Shown: positions 45,336-54,282, numbered from the stretch's first letter. The stretch: DNA of 64,000 nucleotides from Anaerolineales bacterium (GCA_025056175.1 JANWWK010000064.1:1-64000); one strand, 5' to 3'. Program-made: numbers and translations. The notes: generated from the sequence alone by a model not told the origin.

Positions 45336-46181
45336 TCACAACCTGAAGATAAGCGTCACAGCCCACAGAAACACCGTCAGCAGGATTTGCAGCACATCAC
45401 GGCGTATCCATTGTTCTACATCCTCGTGAAGCAAGGCAATCTGAACCGCGGCGTAAGAATACAGCGTGGTGTACGGGCTGATGAGCGGCCCAACAGCCAG
45501 GGCCAAAAAAGGATTGCGGTTGCGAATGGCTAACCACAAGAACAGCAATCCGAGAGGCACTCCATAGGGAAAGATGCTGCGATTCCAGGGGTTAACAGAA
45601 GGCATGAAGAACAACCTTTCTGCCAGGACGGGAAACAGCACGAACGTCAACGCCAATCCCAGCGTCACCGGCGCAAACGTGGCAAAAACACGCCGCCAGC
45701 GGTCGGTCTTCCAGGCATCCACCAGGTAGTAAATTGCTGCCCCAAACCCAAGTTGGGGTTTGATGAACAGGACGAACAATCCCCAGGCAGGAGGCAATAA
45801 CACCCCAGCAAGCACAAAAATATCCAGATTGTTCGCCAGTAAACCGCCAATAAAGGTGGGGGAGAGAAACAAGGCAATCGCAGCCAGAGGAGGTGCTTTA
45901 ACTTTCCAGGCAATCCAGAAAAAAACGGCCACGCTTGCGGCAAAAAACAGTCCACGCGCGAATTCCGGATGAAAAAAAGCAAAAGGAAGTAACAGCAAAA
46001 CCGTCCAGGGAGGGTTGGCAAAGGTGCGAACCGTATAAGGATTCTGCCCCTGGAGTACACTTTCGACCACTGGACGATAGGTACCGTCCCAATCCGCATT
46101 TGGTAATTGGGAAGCAAAAACGGCTACTCCCAAAAAGATTGCCAGCCCAACAAGTATCCAGTGTCGGTGCAGTATTTTCAT
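45336..46181 (-). CDS. Membrane protein, GT87-like (DUF2029)
   Basis: This 281-residue protein has about eight helices. The first loop has NADWDGTYRPVVESVLQGQNP, with a GT-C-like Asp, and a later loop has NPWNRSIFPYG. It resembles the shorter members of the DUF2029 / GT87 mannosyltransferase family. The assignment is by topology and loop motifs only. It lies between the glycan cluster and the ABC exporter genes on the same strand, 4 nt after the ABC ATPase gene. Confidence 0.7.
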   Translation of the reverse strand: MKILHRHWILVGLAIFLGVAVFASQLPNADWDGTYRPVVESVLQGQNPYTVRTFANPPWTVLLLLPFAFFHPEFARGLFFAASVAVFFWIAWKVKAPPLAAIALFLSPTFIGGLLANNLDIFVLAGVLLPPAWGLFVLFIKPQLGFGAAIYYLVDAWKTDRWRRVFATFAPVTLGLALTFVLFPVLAERLFFMPSVNPWNRSIFPYGVPLGLLFLWLAIRNRNPFLALAVGPLISPYTTLYSYAAVQIALLHEDVEQWIRRDVLQILLTVFLWAVTLIFRL

Positions 46182-46185
46182 AAGT

Positions 46186-47097
46186 TTAGCCTTTCGCGAG
46201 GGTTAAAAACACATCTTCCAGCGTTGGCTCTCCTTTTTGGATGGAGGCAATGGTCACGCCCGTCGCAGCCAGTGCGCTTTTGAGGGTTTGCTCCCCCAAG
46301 CCTTGCTCGACAATCACCCGCAGGTGGTCGCCCGCCAGGGCGGCGCGCAGCACGCCGGGAGTTTGTTCCAGCGCCCCCAGTCCGGCCAGCAGGGCTGCGG
46401 TATAGATTTCGTAGACCTGCCCAGGAACATACCGCTCCTTCAGGACGAGCGGCGTATCCATCGCCAGCAATTTACCATCGCGCATCATCCCTACGCGATG
46501 GCAGTATTCAGCCTCGTCCATGTAGTGGGTAGTGACCAGGATGGTGACACCCTGTGCCGCCAGGTCGTAAATCAAATCCCAAAAGGCGCGGCGGGCATTG
46601 GGGTCCACGCCGCTGGTGGGTTCATCCAGAAACAGGAGTTGCGGGCGGTGGACAATTGCAATCCCCAGCGCCAGGCGCTGCCGCCATCCCGCCGAAAGTT
46701 CGCGTGTCAGGACGGTTTCGTGGCCCGACAAGCCAACCTGCGCCAGCGTTTCTTGAATGCGCGCCGGGTCGTTGATGCCGTACACGCCACCGTAAAAGAC
46801 CAGGTTCTCCCAAACGGTCAGGTCATCGTAAATGGCAAACTTTTGCGACATATACCCGGCGCGGGCGCGCACCTGCTCCGATTGGCGGAATGAATCGAAG
46901 CCGAGAACGATGGCGCTGCCGGAGGTCGGCGCCAGCAGACCGAGCAGCATCCGAATGGTGGTCGTCTTGCCGCAGCCGTTGGGCCCCAGGTAGCCAACGA
47001 TTTCACCGGGATTAACTTCAAAGGAAACATGGTCAACGGCGGTAAAATCGCCAAATTTGCGGGTCAATTCATCCACGTAGATAACAGGTAAGGGCAT
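46186..47097 (-). CDS. ABC exporter ATP-binding protein (YbhF first-half type)
   Basis: This 303-residue ATPase has Walker A GPNGCGKTTTIR, the Q-loop region MSQKFAIYDDLTVWENLVF, a variant signature ELSAGWRQRLALG, and Walker B LLFLDEPTSGVDP. The C-terminal portion has the family-typical EPTLEDVFLTLAKG. It resembles one half of the double ATPase YbhF; the second half-like ATPase is at 49972. The SAGWRQR signature, in place of SGGMKQK, is also seen in the first half of YbhF-type proteins. The ATG at 47097 is chosen because the fold begins at VIYVDELTRKFG. Confidence 0.9.
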   Translation of the reverse strand: MPLPVIYVDELTRKFGDFTAVDHVSFEVNPGEIVGYLGPNGCGKTTTIRMLLGLLAPTSGSAIVLGFDSFRQSEQVRARAGYMSQKFAIYDDLTVWENLVFYGGVYGINDPARIQETLAQVGLSGHETVLTRELSAGWRQRLALGIAIVHRPQLLFLDEPTSGVDPNARRAFWDLIYDLAAQGVTILVTTHYMDEAEYCHRVGMMRDGKLLAMDTPLVLKERYVPGQVYEIYTAALLAGLGALEQTPGVLRAALAGDHLRVIVEQGLGEQTLKSALAATGVTIASIQKGEPTLEDVFLTLAKG

Positions 47098-47193
47098 GGG
47101 AACTCCGGAAAGGCAGAATTCGGAATGATGAAGGAGGAAAATCGAAAATCTCCGGCACAGGACGGTCAACGAGGGTAGAGAGGTCTATTGTTA

Positions 47194-49062
47194 TCATGCC
47201 GCCTCCACAGTTTTGTAGGCCCGCAAGCGCGATTCCTGGGACGCACCGCGCAGACCAATCAGTTTGTAAAGCCTGACGGGCTCCTGCTTGCCTTTGACCT
47301 GCGTTTCGGCCACAAATTCACAGTCAAACTCGGCTTCCACCCGCCGATAGACGGCCTCGCTCATCAGCACAGGCCAGGCATAAGTCTTGGTCAAATCCTG
47401 AATGCGCGCCGCCAGGTTGACGTGGTCACCGATGACGGTGTAGTTGATACGCTGTTCCGAACCGAGCAGACCCACAAAGACTTCGCCGCAATCGAGGCCT
47501 ACGCCAATCTCGAAGCGCTCCGGGGCAATTCCTTGCGCGCTCCAGCGTGCCATCAGGCCATCGAGCGCAAGACGCATCTCCAACGCGGCACGCACTGCCC
47601 GCCGAGCATGGTCAGACATCGGCAGCGGTTCCCCGAAGAAGGCCAGAATGGCGTCGCCTTCATACTTATCCACCGTGCCGCCGTTCCGGTGAATAATTTC
47701 AGTCATCTCAGCCAGGTAGGGATTGAGCAGGGCAACGACCTGTTCCGGTGCAAGCCGCTCAGACAGCGAGGTAAAGCCACGAATGTCCGAAAACAGGATG
47801 GTCAGGTCGGCGCGTTTGTTGAGCGCTTCCAGGCGCGGGGTCTGAAGCAATTGTTCAACCATCGCCGGGGCGATAAAACGGCTAAACAGGCGGCGGATAC
47901 GGGCTTTCTCGCGCTCCTGAGCAATGGCCTGCTCCAGACCAGGCAGGACGACGCCCAGAAAGAGCATGGTTTCCGCGCCGGTCACGGGCAGGAACAGGCG
48001 GAAGCGCACAAACACAAGCAGCGCCAGGAGCGCATAAACAAGCATTCCGGTCAGCATGGTAGCCAACATCCACGCCGGGCTGTGCAGACGACCTATCCAC
48101 GCCGCCAGCAGCGCCATGAGCGCAATCGCCACCAGATTGACCCAGACCGGCGCAACTTGCAGGGAAACCCCTGCGAGAATCGCCGCCAGCAAATTCGCAA
48201 TCACTTCCACGCCAGGCATCGGGCGGCGCGCCGAAAACGGGGTAGGATAAATATCCTGCAAGCTGCTGGAGGTTGCCCCCAAGAGGACGATTTTGCCGCG
48301 AAAGGCTTCAGGGGGATAATCCCCCAGCGGGATACGCGCCGCAGAGTAGTAGGGATACGTCCCGGTTGGACCGGCATACGGTACGAGAATCCGCCCCTGA
48401 TAGAGCGGAATGAGACGTCCATTGAACAGCAAGGCTCGTTGCGAGACGGGAACAGGAGATTCCGCCTGGAGCAGAGACCGGGCCAGCGCAAACGCCCAGT
48501 GACAGAAGACCTGCCCATCGAAGGAGTCGCAAGCCGGAACGGCGCGCAAAACGGCATCCTCATCCGCACGGACAGCGGTAATGCCCAGTCCATCGAACAC
48601 CTGGCGATAGAGTGGAAGCGGCAGGTGCAGCGTTTCCGTGCCAAGAGAAGGGTCACGCGTCACTTGCAGTACACCGGCAGAAAATTCGGCCTGGCGGAGT
48701 GCTTCAGCCAGCGCCAAATCGCCCTGCGGGTCAGAATCCGGCTCGAAAAGGAAAATATCTACCCCTATGGCACGCGCACCCGCTGCGTTCAACCAGTTCA
48801 CAATCTCGGCCAGGTCGCGGCGCGGCCAGGGCCAGCGGGAGGGATTCCAGGCGAGCGAGAAATCGTCTATGGCAGCAATCACAATATCAGGATGCGGAGC
48901 AACCGGGCGCGCCAGGCGCAAAAACCAATCACGAAACGCATAATCGCCCCGCTCCAGCGGCGAGGACCAATCCGGCAGGATGGCACTCAGTTCCAGCAAA
49001 ACCAGCAGAAAGGCAATGCTGATGAGCAACCAGGCGCGCGGAGAGAGGGAAAACCGTTTCAT
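47194..49062 (-). CDS. CHASE2-domain adenylate cyclase
   Basis: This 622-residue class III cyclase has an N-terminal helix, a large extracytoplasmic CHASE2 sensor (GDYAFRDWFLRL, RWPWPRRDLAEIVNWL, IGVDIFLFEPDSD), three membrane helices near residues 305-385, and a cytosolic catalytic domain. The last has FSDIRGFTSLSERL (metal Asp), GTVDKYEGDAILAFFGEP (substrate Lys and metal Asp) and NYTVIGDHVNLAARI, which fit ATP as substrate. It overlaps the FecR-domain gene by 4 nt, a common pairing. Both lie inside the ABC exporter gene series. Confidence 0.92.
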   Translation of the reverse strand: MKRFSLSPRAWLLISIAFLLVLLELSAILPDWSSPLERGDYAFRDWFLRLARPVAPHPDIVIAAIDDFSLAWNPSRWPWPRRDLAEIVNWLNAAGARAIGVDIFLFEPDSDPQGDLALAEALRQAEFSAGVLQVTRDPSLGTETLHLPLPLYRQVFDGLGITAVRADEDAVLRAVPACDSFDGQVFCHWAFALARSLLQAESPVPVSQRALLFNGRLIPLYQGRILVPYAGPTGTYPYYSAARIPLGDYPPEAFRGKIVLLGATSSSLQDIYPTPFSARRPMPGVEVIANLLAAILAGVSLQVAPVWVNLVAIALMALLAAWIGRLHSPAWMLATMLTGMLVYALLALLVFVRFRLFLPVTGAETMLFLGVVLPGLEQAIAQEREKARIRRLFSRFIAPAMVEQLLQTPRLEALNKRADLTILFSDIRGFTSLSERLAPEQVVALLNPYLAEMTEIIHRNGGTVDKYEGDAILAFFGEPLPMSDHARRAVRAALEMRLALDGLMARWSAQGIAPERFEIGVGLDCGEVFVGLLGSEQRINYTVIGDHVNLAARIQDLTKTYAWPVLMSEAVYRRVEAEFDCEFVAETQVKGKQEPVRLYKLIGLRGASQESRLRAYKTVEAA

Positions 49063-49958
49063 GGGCGCGGGAAAGGGAGAGACGGCTCAGGCGTGCGGAC
49101 GGGAGGCGCAACCGGAAGCCCACCCGGAGCAGTTGGTAGAATGCCCGGCAGAGCAGGCAGGCCATCGGGAAGCGCTGGCGTTTCCAGCGGCAAAGGCGGC
49201 AGGGCAGTGAGGGTAGCGTTCACCAGCGGCAAGATGCCTTCAACTTCGGGGTTCTCCTGCCGCCAGCGGCGCAAATCGTTCTCCGTCAGGCGAAACACAT
49301 CCAGCGCAGGCGGCGTGCTATCGTTCCACCGGGGCGGAACGCGCACACCTTGCCCGCCGGTCAATTCGAGCGAAATGTAGGGCGTGACCAGGGTGCAGAA
49401 CCCCTCCAGGCACTGTACCAGCAGGCCGCCTTCGGGGAGAAGGGAAACAAGCATGTACGAACCGCGCACAGCGGCATTTCCAAACTCAGTTTCGACTTCC
49501 ACGCTTCCACCGCCGGTGAGCAGGACGAAAATTTCCCCCAACAAGAGCCGCACACGGGTAAACAGGCCGGTTTCTTCCGGGTGGCTTTCCTGCAAGGTGA
49601 AGAGCGTGCGGGGCAGTAGGCGCAGCATCGTACCGGAGCGTAAATCCAGCCGGGCGCGGCCTTCTTCACCGGTACGAACCTGCGCGCCCATCCAGAGCGG
49701 CTGGGGGACAAAGGCTGGCTGGAAGTCAGCACTTTCCATCGGACGTGAGGCCACTTCACCGCTCGTTTCCGCAAGATGGGCATCTGGCAAGGCCGTTTCG
49801 GTCGGGAGCAGCGTTGCTTCAACAAAAGGCGTATGGGAGGGACGCGGCGAAGGAGAAACGGGGACAGCAGCAGGAGGCACGGCAGGAGCCACCGGAGCGC
49901 AAGCGGCGAGCAAGAGCATCCCCACGAAGCAACAGAGAAACGCAAACAACACTTTCAT
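49059..49958 (-). CDS. FecR-domain lipoprotein
   Basis: This 299-residue lipoprotein has signal peptide and lipobox LLLAACAP, a Ser/Pro/Thr-rich spacer, a FecR-type beta domain (QVRTGEEGRARLDLRSGTML, GEIFVLLTGGGSVEVETEFG, AAVRGSYMLV, and QCLEGFCTLV) and a Pro-rich C-terminal tail. In many bacteria a FecR-domain protein is paired with a CHASE2 protein and may present an extracytoplasmic signal. The stop overlaps the cyclase start, and it lies 13 nt after the ABC ATPase gene. Confidence 0.87.
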   Translation of the reverse strand: MKVLFAFLCCFVGMLLLAACAPVAPAVPPAAVPVSPSPRPSHTPFVEATLLPTETALPDAHLAETSGEVASRPMESADFQPAFVPQPLWMGAQVRTGEEGRARLDLRSGTMLRLLPRTLFTLQESHPEETGLFTRVRLLLGEIFVLLTGGGSVEVETEFGNAAVRGSYMLVSLLPEGGLLVQCLEGFCTLVTPYISLELTGGQGVRVPPRWNDSTPPALDVFRLTENDLRRWRQENPEVEGILPLVNATLTALPPLPLETPALPDGLPALPGILPTAPGGLPVAPPVRTPEPSLPFPRP

Positions 49959-49971
49959 TCACTCTCCAGGC

Positions 49972-50940
49972 TCAGGAGAATGCGATAAACACATCCTCCA
50001 GCGTGGCAGGGACAGGACGCAGAGCATCAATCGAAACACCCATCGGCTGAAGTTGGGCGGGCAGGCGGCGCATCACCGCTTCGGCCTGACCAGATTCTAC
50101 CCGCAGATGCAGCCGGTCGCCAAAGGCCTGCACATCTTCCACGCCAGGGACTTCTGCCGCGTGATGGCGAATCTCGGTCAGCGGGCTGCCGCGCAATTCG
50201 AGAATGCGCCCCTCGAGCCGGGCGCGCAATTCGCCGGGCGTACCTTCGACAATCAATTGGCCCTTCTTCATAAACCCGACGCGATGACAGCGGGCGGCCT
50301 CGTCCATGTAGGGGGTAGAGATGAGGACAGAGACCCCCCTCCGGCTCCCCCCATTTTCTCCGAAGATAGAGGGAGAGTCAGAGGTGGGTGTACTGACCAG
50401 ATGAATAATCAACTGCCAGAAATCCTGCCGGGTGACGGGGTCAACGCCGGTGGTGGGTTCGTCAAGCAGCAGGACGCGCGGACGGGTGACCAGGGCCGAG
50501 GCCAGGCCGAGTTTTTGTTTCATTCCGCCCGAAAGCTGCCCGGCAAAACGGTCCCTGAAGTCTGCCAATCCCACAAATTCGAGGATTTCCAGTGAGCGCG
50601 GATACCACTCATCTGGTCTGAGCCCGCGCACTTCGGCAAAAAAACGGATGTTTTCCAGCACGGTCAAATCTTCGTACATCGAAAAACGCTGGGAGAGATA
50701 GCCAATCTGCTCACGGGCCTGCTCGGTCTGGCGGCGAAGGTCGAAACCGCAGACACTGACCTCGCCTGCATCGGGCTTCAGCGCGCCACAAATCAACCGC
50801 AGCGTGGTCGTCTTCCCGGCCCCATCCGCGCCGACCAGGCCGTAAATCTCGCCCGGCGCGATGGTCAGGCTCAAAGCATTCACCGCCGCCAGATGTCCAA
50901 AATTTTTTCGTAACCCGCGTGCTTCGACGTGTGCCATCAT
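49972..50940 (-). CDS. ABC exporter ATP-binding protein (YbhF second-half type) with in-frame palindromic insert
   Basis: This 322-residue ATPase has Walker A GADGAGKTTTLR, QIGYLSQRFSMYEDLTVLEN, signature QLSGGMKQKLGLA, Walker B VLLLDEPTTGVDP and the H-loop region STPYMDEAARCH. Between the D-loop helix (FWQLIIHLVS) and GVSVLIS it carries about 18 extra residues (TPTSDSPSIFGENGGSRR) that no relative, including the paralogue at 46186, needs; they are encoded by a 57-bp palindromic element. The insert lies on a surface helix end, so the protein may still work. The ATG at 50940 is chosen over an upstream TTG. It is read after the HlyD-like adaptor gene. Confidence 0.9.
   Translation of the reverse strand: MMAHVEARGLRKNFGHLAAVNALSLTIAPGEIYGLVGADGAGKTTTLRLICGALKPDAGEVSVCGFDLRRQTEQAREQIGYLSQRFSMYEDLTVLENIRFFAEVRGLRPDEWYPRSLEILEFVGLADFRDRFAGQLSGGMKQKLGLASALVTRPRVLLLDEPTTGVDPVTRQDFWQLIIHLVSTPTSDSPSIFGENGGSRRGVSVLISTPYMDEAARCHRVGFMKKGQLIVEGTPGELRARLEGRILELRGSPLTEIRHHAAEVPGVEDVQAFGDRLHLRVESGQAEAVMRRLPAQLQPMGVSIDALRPVPATLEDVFIAFS
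50333..50389. repeat. 57-bp palindromic element inside an ABC ATPase gene
   Basis: Arms 50333-50351 and 50371-50389 pair at 15 of 19 positions (one of them G-U) around a 19-nt loop. The element is exactly 19 codons long and translates without a stop. It looks like a small mobile palindrome of REP or RPE type. Confidence 0.6.
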
Positions 50941-50975
50941 TTCAACCTGCTCCAAAGGGACATCCTCTTTTTACC

Positions 50976-51043
50976 ACTCATTACTGTCCACTGCTCACTG
51001 ATTACTGCTCACTGCTCACTGTCCACTGATTACTGATTACTGA
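50976..51043. repeat. Heptanucleotide array ACTGnnn after hlyD-like gene
   Basis: Nine consecutive heptamers of the form ACTGATT, ACTGCTC or ACTGTCC (the first is ACTCATT), plus a partial tenth, run in strict period 7. The array runs over the stop codon of the adaptor gene (stop at 51030-51032), so its last codons lie in the repeat. Confidence 0.85.
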
Positions 51044-52376
51044 ACCTGACATCCGCAGGCATACCCGGTTTCAACTTCCCCTGCGGGTCATCGAGGCGCA
51101 GTTTGATGGCAAAGACGGTGGTCTTGCGGCCTTCAACGGTCTGGACATTGCGCGGGGTGAACTCGGCGCGGTCGGAGATGTGGACAACTATAGCGCGGAA
51201 GGTCTCGCCGGGGAAGGAGTCAACCGTCACACTGACGGTCTGGCCGAGCGTCACTTCGCCGTAGCGGTCTTCGGGGATGTAAACGGTCAAGGTCAGGTCG
51301 GAGAGATTGGCGAGGGTGAGCGCCACCGAACCGGGGCTGACGACTTCGCCTGGCTGGACGCTGCGAGTCAAAATGACGCCATCGGCGGGGGCGGTGAGGG
51401 TCAGTTTAGCAATTTGGGTCTCAATGACCTTCAGGTTGGCTTCAGCCTGCGCGACGGCGGTTTTGGCCTGCGACAGGGCGGCTTCGGCCTGTTCGACGAC
51501 TTTTTGCGCGGCCAGCACTTTGGGGGAATTTAAGCCGGTCTGCAAAGCGCGCAGACGGTCGGCGGCGCGGTCGGCGCGCTCTTGCGCCAGGCGCAGGTCG
51601 GCGCGGGCTTCGAGAATATCTTGAGCGGCTTCGGTGGTCAGGAGGTCATCATAGGCTTTTTGGGCGTCTTCCAGCTCCGATTGAGCGTCGTCGAAACGGG
51701 TTTGGGCGGCATCGCGCAGGGTCTGGTCGGCGCCGGAGGTGGAATCAAGCAGGGATTTGGCCAGGTCGTAAGCGGCGCGGGCGGCGGCCAGGCGGCGTTC
51801 GGCTTCGAGAAAGTCCTGTCCGGCGGTCTGCTTTTGGTAAGAGGCCAGGCGGTCAGCGGCTTTGTCGAGCGATTGGCGGGCGGCGGCGCGTTCGGCTTCG
51901 GCGGCAGTCAGCTGCTCGGCACGGGTAAAGTACCAGGAGGGCTGGTCGAACTCGGTCGGCTTGCTCAATTTCCAATCGGCGGCGCGGACGGCGGCTTCTT
52001 CGGTCAGGGCAGCCTGAACGGTAAGGTCGTACTGCGCCTGCGCGGAGGCGAGCGCGGCCTCAGCGGTGACGACAGCCGCTTTAACAGAAGCCAGGTTCGA
52101 GGCAGCAAGAGCGCGCTGCGCTTCGAGCAGAGAAGGGTCGAGGCGCAGGAGAACCTGCCCGGCAGAGACTGAATCCCCTTCTTCCACCAACACTTCCAAG
52201 ACCTTCCCGGCCACTTCGGGCGCGATGGAGGTCTGGACGGTTTCCACCGTGCCGGAGGCGGTCAGGCCGGTTTCGGCGGCGGGCTGAAATTGCGGCCACA
52301 AGAAGTAGGCAGCCGCGCCGAAAATGGCGAGCAGGACGATGATGATGACGGGAACAGGCGGGCGGTTGTGGTTCAT
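51030..52376 (-). CDS. HlyD-family membrane fusion protein (YbhG-like)
   Basis: This 448-residue adaptor has one N-terminal helix (VIIIVLLAIFGAAAYFLW), a lipoyl half-motif (VQTSIAPEVAGKVLEVLVEE), a very long Ala/Glu/Gln-rich coiled-coil hairpin (about 85-315), the second lipoyl half (LTAPADGVILTRSVQPGEVV) and a beta-barrel domain. It bridges the ABC exporter to the outside. It is 13 nt after the permease gene. Its last codons (SNQ stop) are formed by the heptanucleotide array. Confidence 0.9.
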   Translation of the reverse strand: MNHNRPPVPVIIIVLLAIFGAAAYFLWPQFQPAAETGLTASGTVETVQTSIAPEVAGKVLEVLVEEGDSVSAGQVLLRLDPSLLEAQRALAASNLASVKAAVVTAEAALASAQAQYDLTVQAALTEEAAVRAADWKLSKPTEFDQPSWYFTRAEQLTAAEAERAAARQSLDKAADRLASYQKQTAGQDFLEAERRLAAARAAYDLAKSLLDSTSGADQTLRDAAQTRFDDAQSELEDAQKAYDDLLTTEAAQDILEARADLRLAQERADRAADRLRALQTGLNSPKVLAAQKVVEQAEAALSQAKTAVAQAEANLKVIETQIAKLTLTAPADGVILTRSVQPGEVVSPGSVALTLANLSDLTLTVYIPEDRYGEVTLGQTVSVTVDSFPGETFRAIVVHISDRAEFTPRNVQTVEGRKTTVFAIKLRLDDPQGKLKPGMPADVRFSNQ

Positions 52377-52389
52377 AAACAGACTCCAA

Positions 52390-53517
52390 TCAATCCAAAC
52401 GTTTGCGGAACCGGAGCGCGGCAGCGGTCATGATAACCAGGCCGAACACGGTCAGAGCGGCGAAATCGGGAAAGATGCTTTCCAGACCAACGCCCTTGAG
52501 CAAGAGGACGCGAATGATGCTCAGATAGTAGCGCAGGGGCATGGCGTAGGAAATCCATTGCAGGATTTTGGGCATGGCCTCGAGCGGAAAGAAAAAACCG
52601 GAGAGGAAAATGCTCGGCAGCAGGGTCATCCAAACCGTCAGCATGGCCTCCTGCTGGGTGTTAGCAACGGTGGAGGCGAACAGGCCAATCCCCAAACCGG
52701 AGAGCAGAAAAATGGCCGAGACGCCGATAATCAGCGAGAGCGAGCCGCGAATGGGTACGCCAAACCACCAGTGGCCGACGAACAGGACGGTGAGCGTATC
52801 GAACAGCGCCAGGATGGTGTAGGGCATGATTTTGCCGATGACCAGTTCCCACGGGCGAATGGGGGTGACGATGAGCTGTTCGATGGTGCCGCGCTCGCGC
52901 TCGCGGACGACCGCCGAGGCGGTGAGAATGGCGGTGATGGCGTAGAGAATCATGCCGATTACGCCCGGAATCATGAAGTGCGCGCTGATGAGGTCAGGGT
53001 TGTACCAGACGGTGGTGCGGACTTCGACCGGCGGCTGGAGTTTGAGCGCCAGGCCAGAGCGGGCGACTTTTTCGGCCAGAATGGAGGTGGCGTGACTCTG
53101 CCCGATGAGCTGTGCTGCCGAGAGCGCGGTGGAGGCCACGGTCGGGTCGGAGCCATCGAGAATGAACATTACCCGGGCATCGCCCGCTTTCAGGCGGCTG
53201 GCATAATCGGGCGGGATGATGAGCGCGGCTTTGGCCTGACCGGTTTCGATGAGCCGTTGGAGTTCGGCCTCCGACCCGGCATCGTAGGCCAGGGCAAAAT
53301 AATCGGCGGCGCGATATGAGTCGAGCAGGGCGCGCGATTCGGCGCTTTTGCTCTGGTCGAAGACCGCCAGCGGCACGTTGCGCACATCGTTGGTGGCGGC
53401 GTAGCCGAGCAGGAACAACTGCATGATGGGAATGACCAGAATCAGGGCCAGCGTGCGCCGGTCACGGAAAATCTGGATGAATTCTTTGCGGATGATGGAG
53501 GCAAGGCGTGAGTTCAT
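52390..53517 (-). CDS. ABC-2 type exporter permease (YbhS/YbhR-like)
   Basis: This 375-residue permease has the ABC-2 layout: helix 1 (TLALILVIPIMQLFLLGYA), a large extracytoplasmic domain (about 45-175), then five C-terminal helices including VVRERERGTIEQLIVTPIRPWEL, the coupling segment of this family, and SGFFFPLEAMPKILQWISYAMPLRYY. It would form a channel with the two ATPases. The E. coli system has two permease genes (ybhS, ybhR); only one is found here, so it may act as a homodimer. Confidence 0.9.
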   Translation of the reverse strand: MNSRLASIIRKEFIQIFRDRRTLALILVIPIMQLFLLGYAATNDVRNVPLAVFDQSKSAESRALLDSYRAADYFALAYDAGSEAELQRLIETGQAKAALIIPPDYASRLKAGDARVMFILDGSDPTVASTALSAAQLIGQSHATSILAEKVARSGLALKLQPPVEVRTTVWYNPDLISAHFMIPGVIGMILYAITAILTASAVVRERERGTIEQLIVTPIRPWELVIGKIMPYTILALFDTLTVLFVGHWWFGVPIRGSLSLIIGVSAIFLLSGLGIGLFASTVANTQQEAMLTVWMTLLPSIFLSGFFFPLEAMPKILQWISYAMPLRYYLSIIRVLLLKGVGLESIFPDFAALTVFGLVIMTAAALRFRKRLD

Positions 53518-53520
53518 GAG

Positions 53521-53583
53521 GGATTGGAGGATTGAGGATTAAGGATTGAGGGATTGGAGCATTGAAGATTGAGGGATTGAAGT
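53521..53583. repeat. Purine-rich GGATTGA tandem repeats
   Basis: ATTG (once ATTA) recurs at 53523, 53531, 53538, 53545, 53553, 53561, 53568 and 53576, a period of 7 to 8 nt, with GA-rich spacers. The array lies directly upstream of the permease start codon and thus in its presumed leader. Confidence 0.75.
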
Positions 53584-53605
53584 GACAGAAAAGAAATACC
53601 AGAGC

Positions 53606-53640
<35 letters not shown>

Positions 53641-53642
53641 CA

Positions 53643-54269
53643 TTATTCCGCATTCTGGCTTCCGCTTTCCAGCACGCCGTGCATAAAAATTTCCATGAAG
53701 TGTTCGAGTTTCATTTCACCAATGCCAGGCGGCACCGAAGCGTTCCCCACCAGAAAATCGGTCAAATAAAAAGCCAGGATATTGCCGATGAACGCGCGAA
53801 TCAGATACGGGGGAGGCATATCCTGCCGCACGCCGCTGCCAGGAGCAATGAAACGCTGAAGCAGGGGCAACGCCATCGGAAAAACCGTCTCCAGCACTTT
53901 GGGAAAATGCCGCCCCTCGAACTCAACGATTTCGATGAACATCAGTTTGATGAAATCGGAGCGGTGTCCCATCTCCTGCTCCACCAGGCGGGCCGCGTTG
54001 CGGATGAACTCTTCGGTGGTGGCGCCGGGCGCGGCCTGCAAAACCGGCAAAATTTGCAGGTAGGGGTGTTTGCTGATAATCAATTCCTGAAAAATCGCAT
54101 CCTTGCTCTCGAAGTGATTGTAGATGCCGCCAAGCGCAATGCCGGCTTTTTGGGCAATCTGGCGCATGGAGGTGGCTGAATAGCCCTGCGTCAGGAACAG
54201 GTCGTAAGCCGAATCGAGAATCGCGGCGCGAGTGCGCTCGCCTTTGCTGACGGATTCTTCAGGGAACAT
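53643..54269 (-). CDS. TetR-family transcriptional regulator
   Basis: This 208-residue repressor has the TetR helix-turn-helix at about residues 10-55 (RAAILDSAYDLFLTQGYSAT, MRQIAQKAGIALGGIYNHFE, SKDAIF). The C-terminal ligand domain is not assignable. The ATG at 54269 is preferred over earlier in-frame starts because a perfect TetR-type palindrome at 54283-54296 lies just upstream of it and would otherwise be inside the gene. It heads the series TetR, permease, HlyD, ATPase, as CecR (YbiH) does for ybhGFSR, and is probably autoregulated. Confidence 0.9.
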   Translation of the reverse strand: MFPEESVSKGERTRAAILDSAYDLFLTQGYSATSMRQIAQKAGIALGGIYNHFESKDAIFQELIISKHPYLQILPVLQAAPGATTEEFIRNAARLVEQEMGHRSDFIKLMFIEIVEFEGRHFPKVLETVFPMALPLLQRFIAPGSGVRQDMPPPYLIRAFIGNILAFYLTDFLVGNASVPPGIGEMKLEHFMEIFMHGVLESGSQNAE

Positions 54270-54282
54270 CTCTGCTCTCAAA

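Noticed and set aside
47188-49380. A 730-codon plus-strand open frame
   Set aside because: It lies antisense to the CHASE2 cyclase and FecR genes, which have clear domains. Its composition (Arg/Gln/His-rich) is that of a shadow frame.
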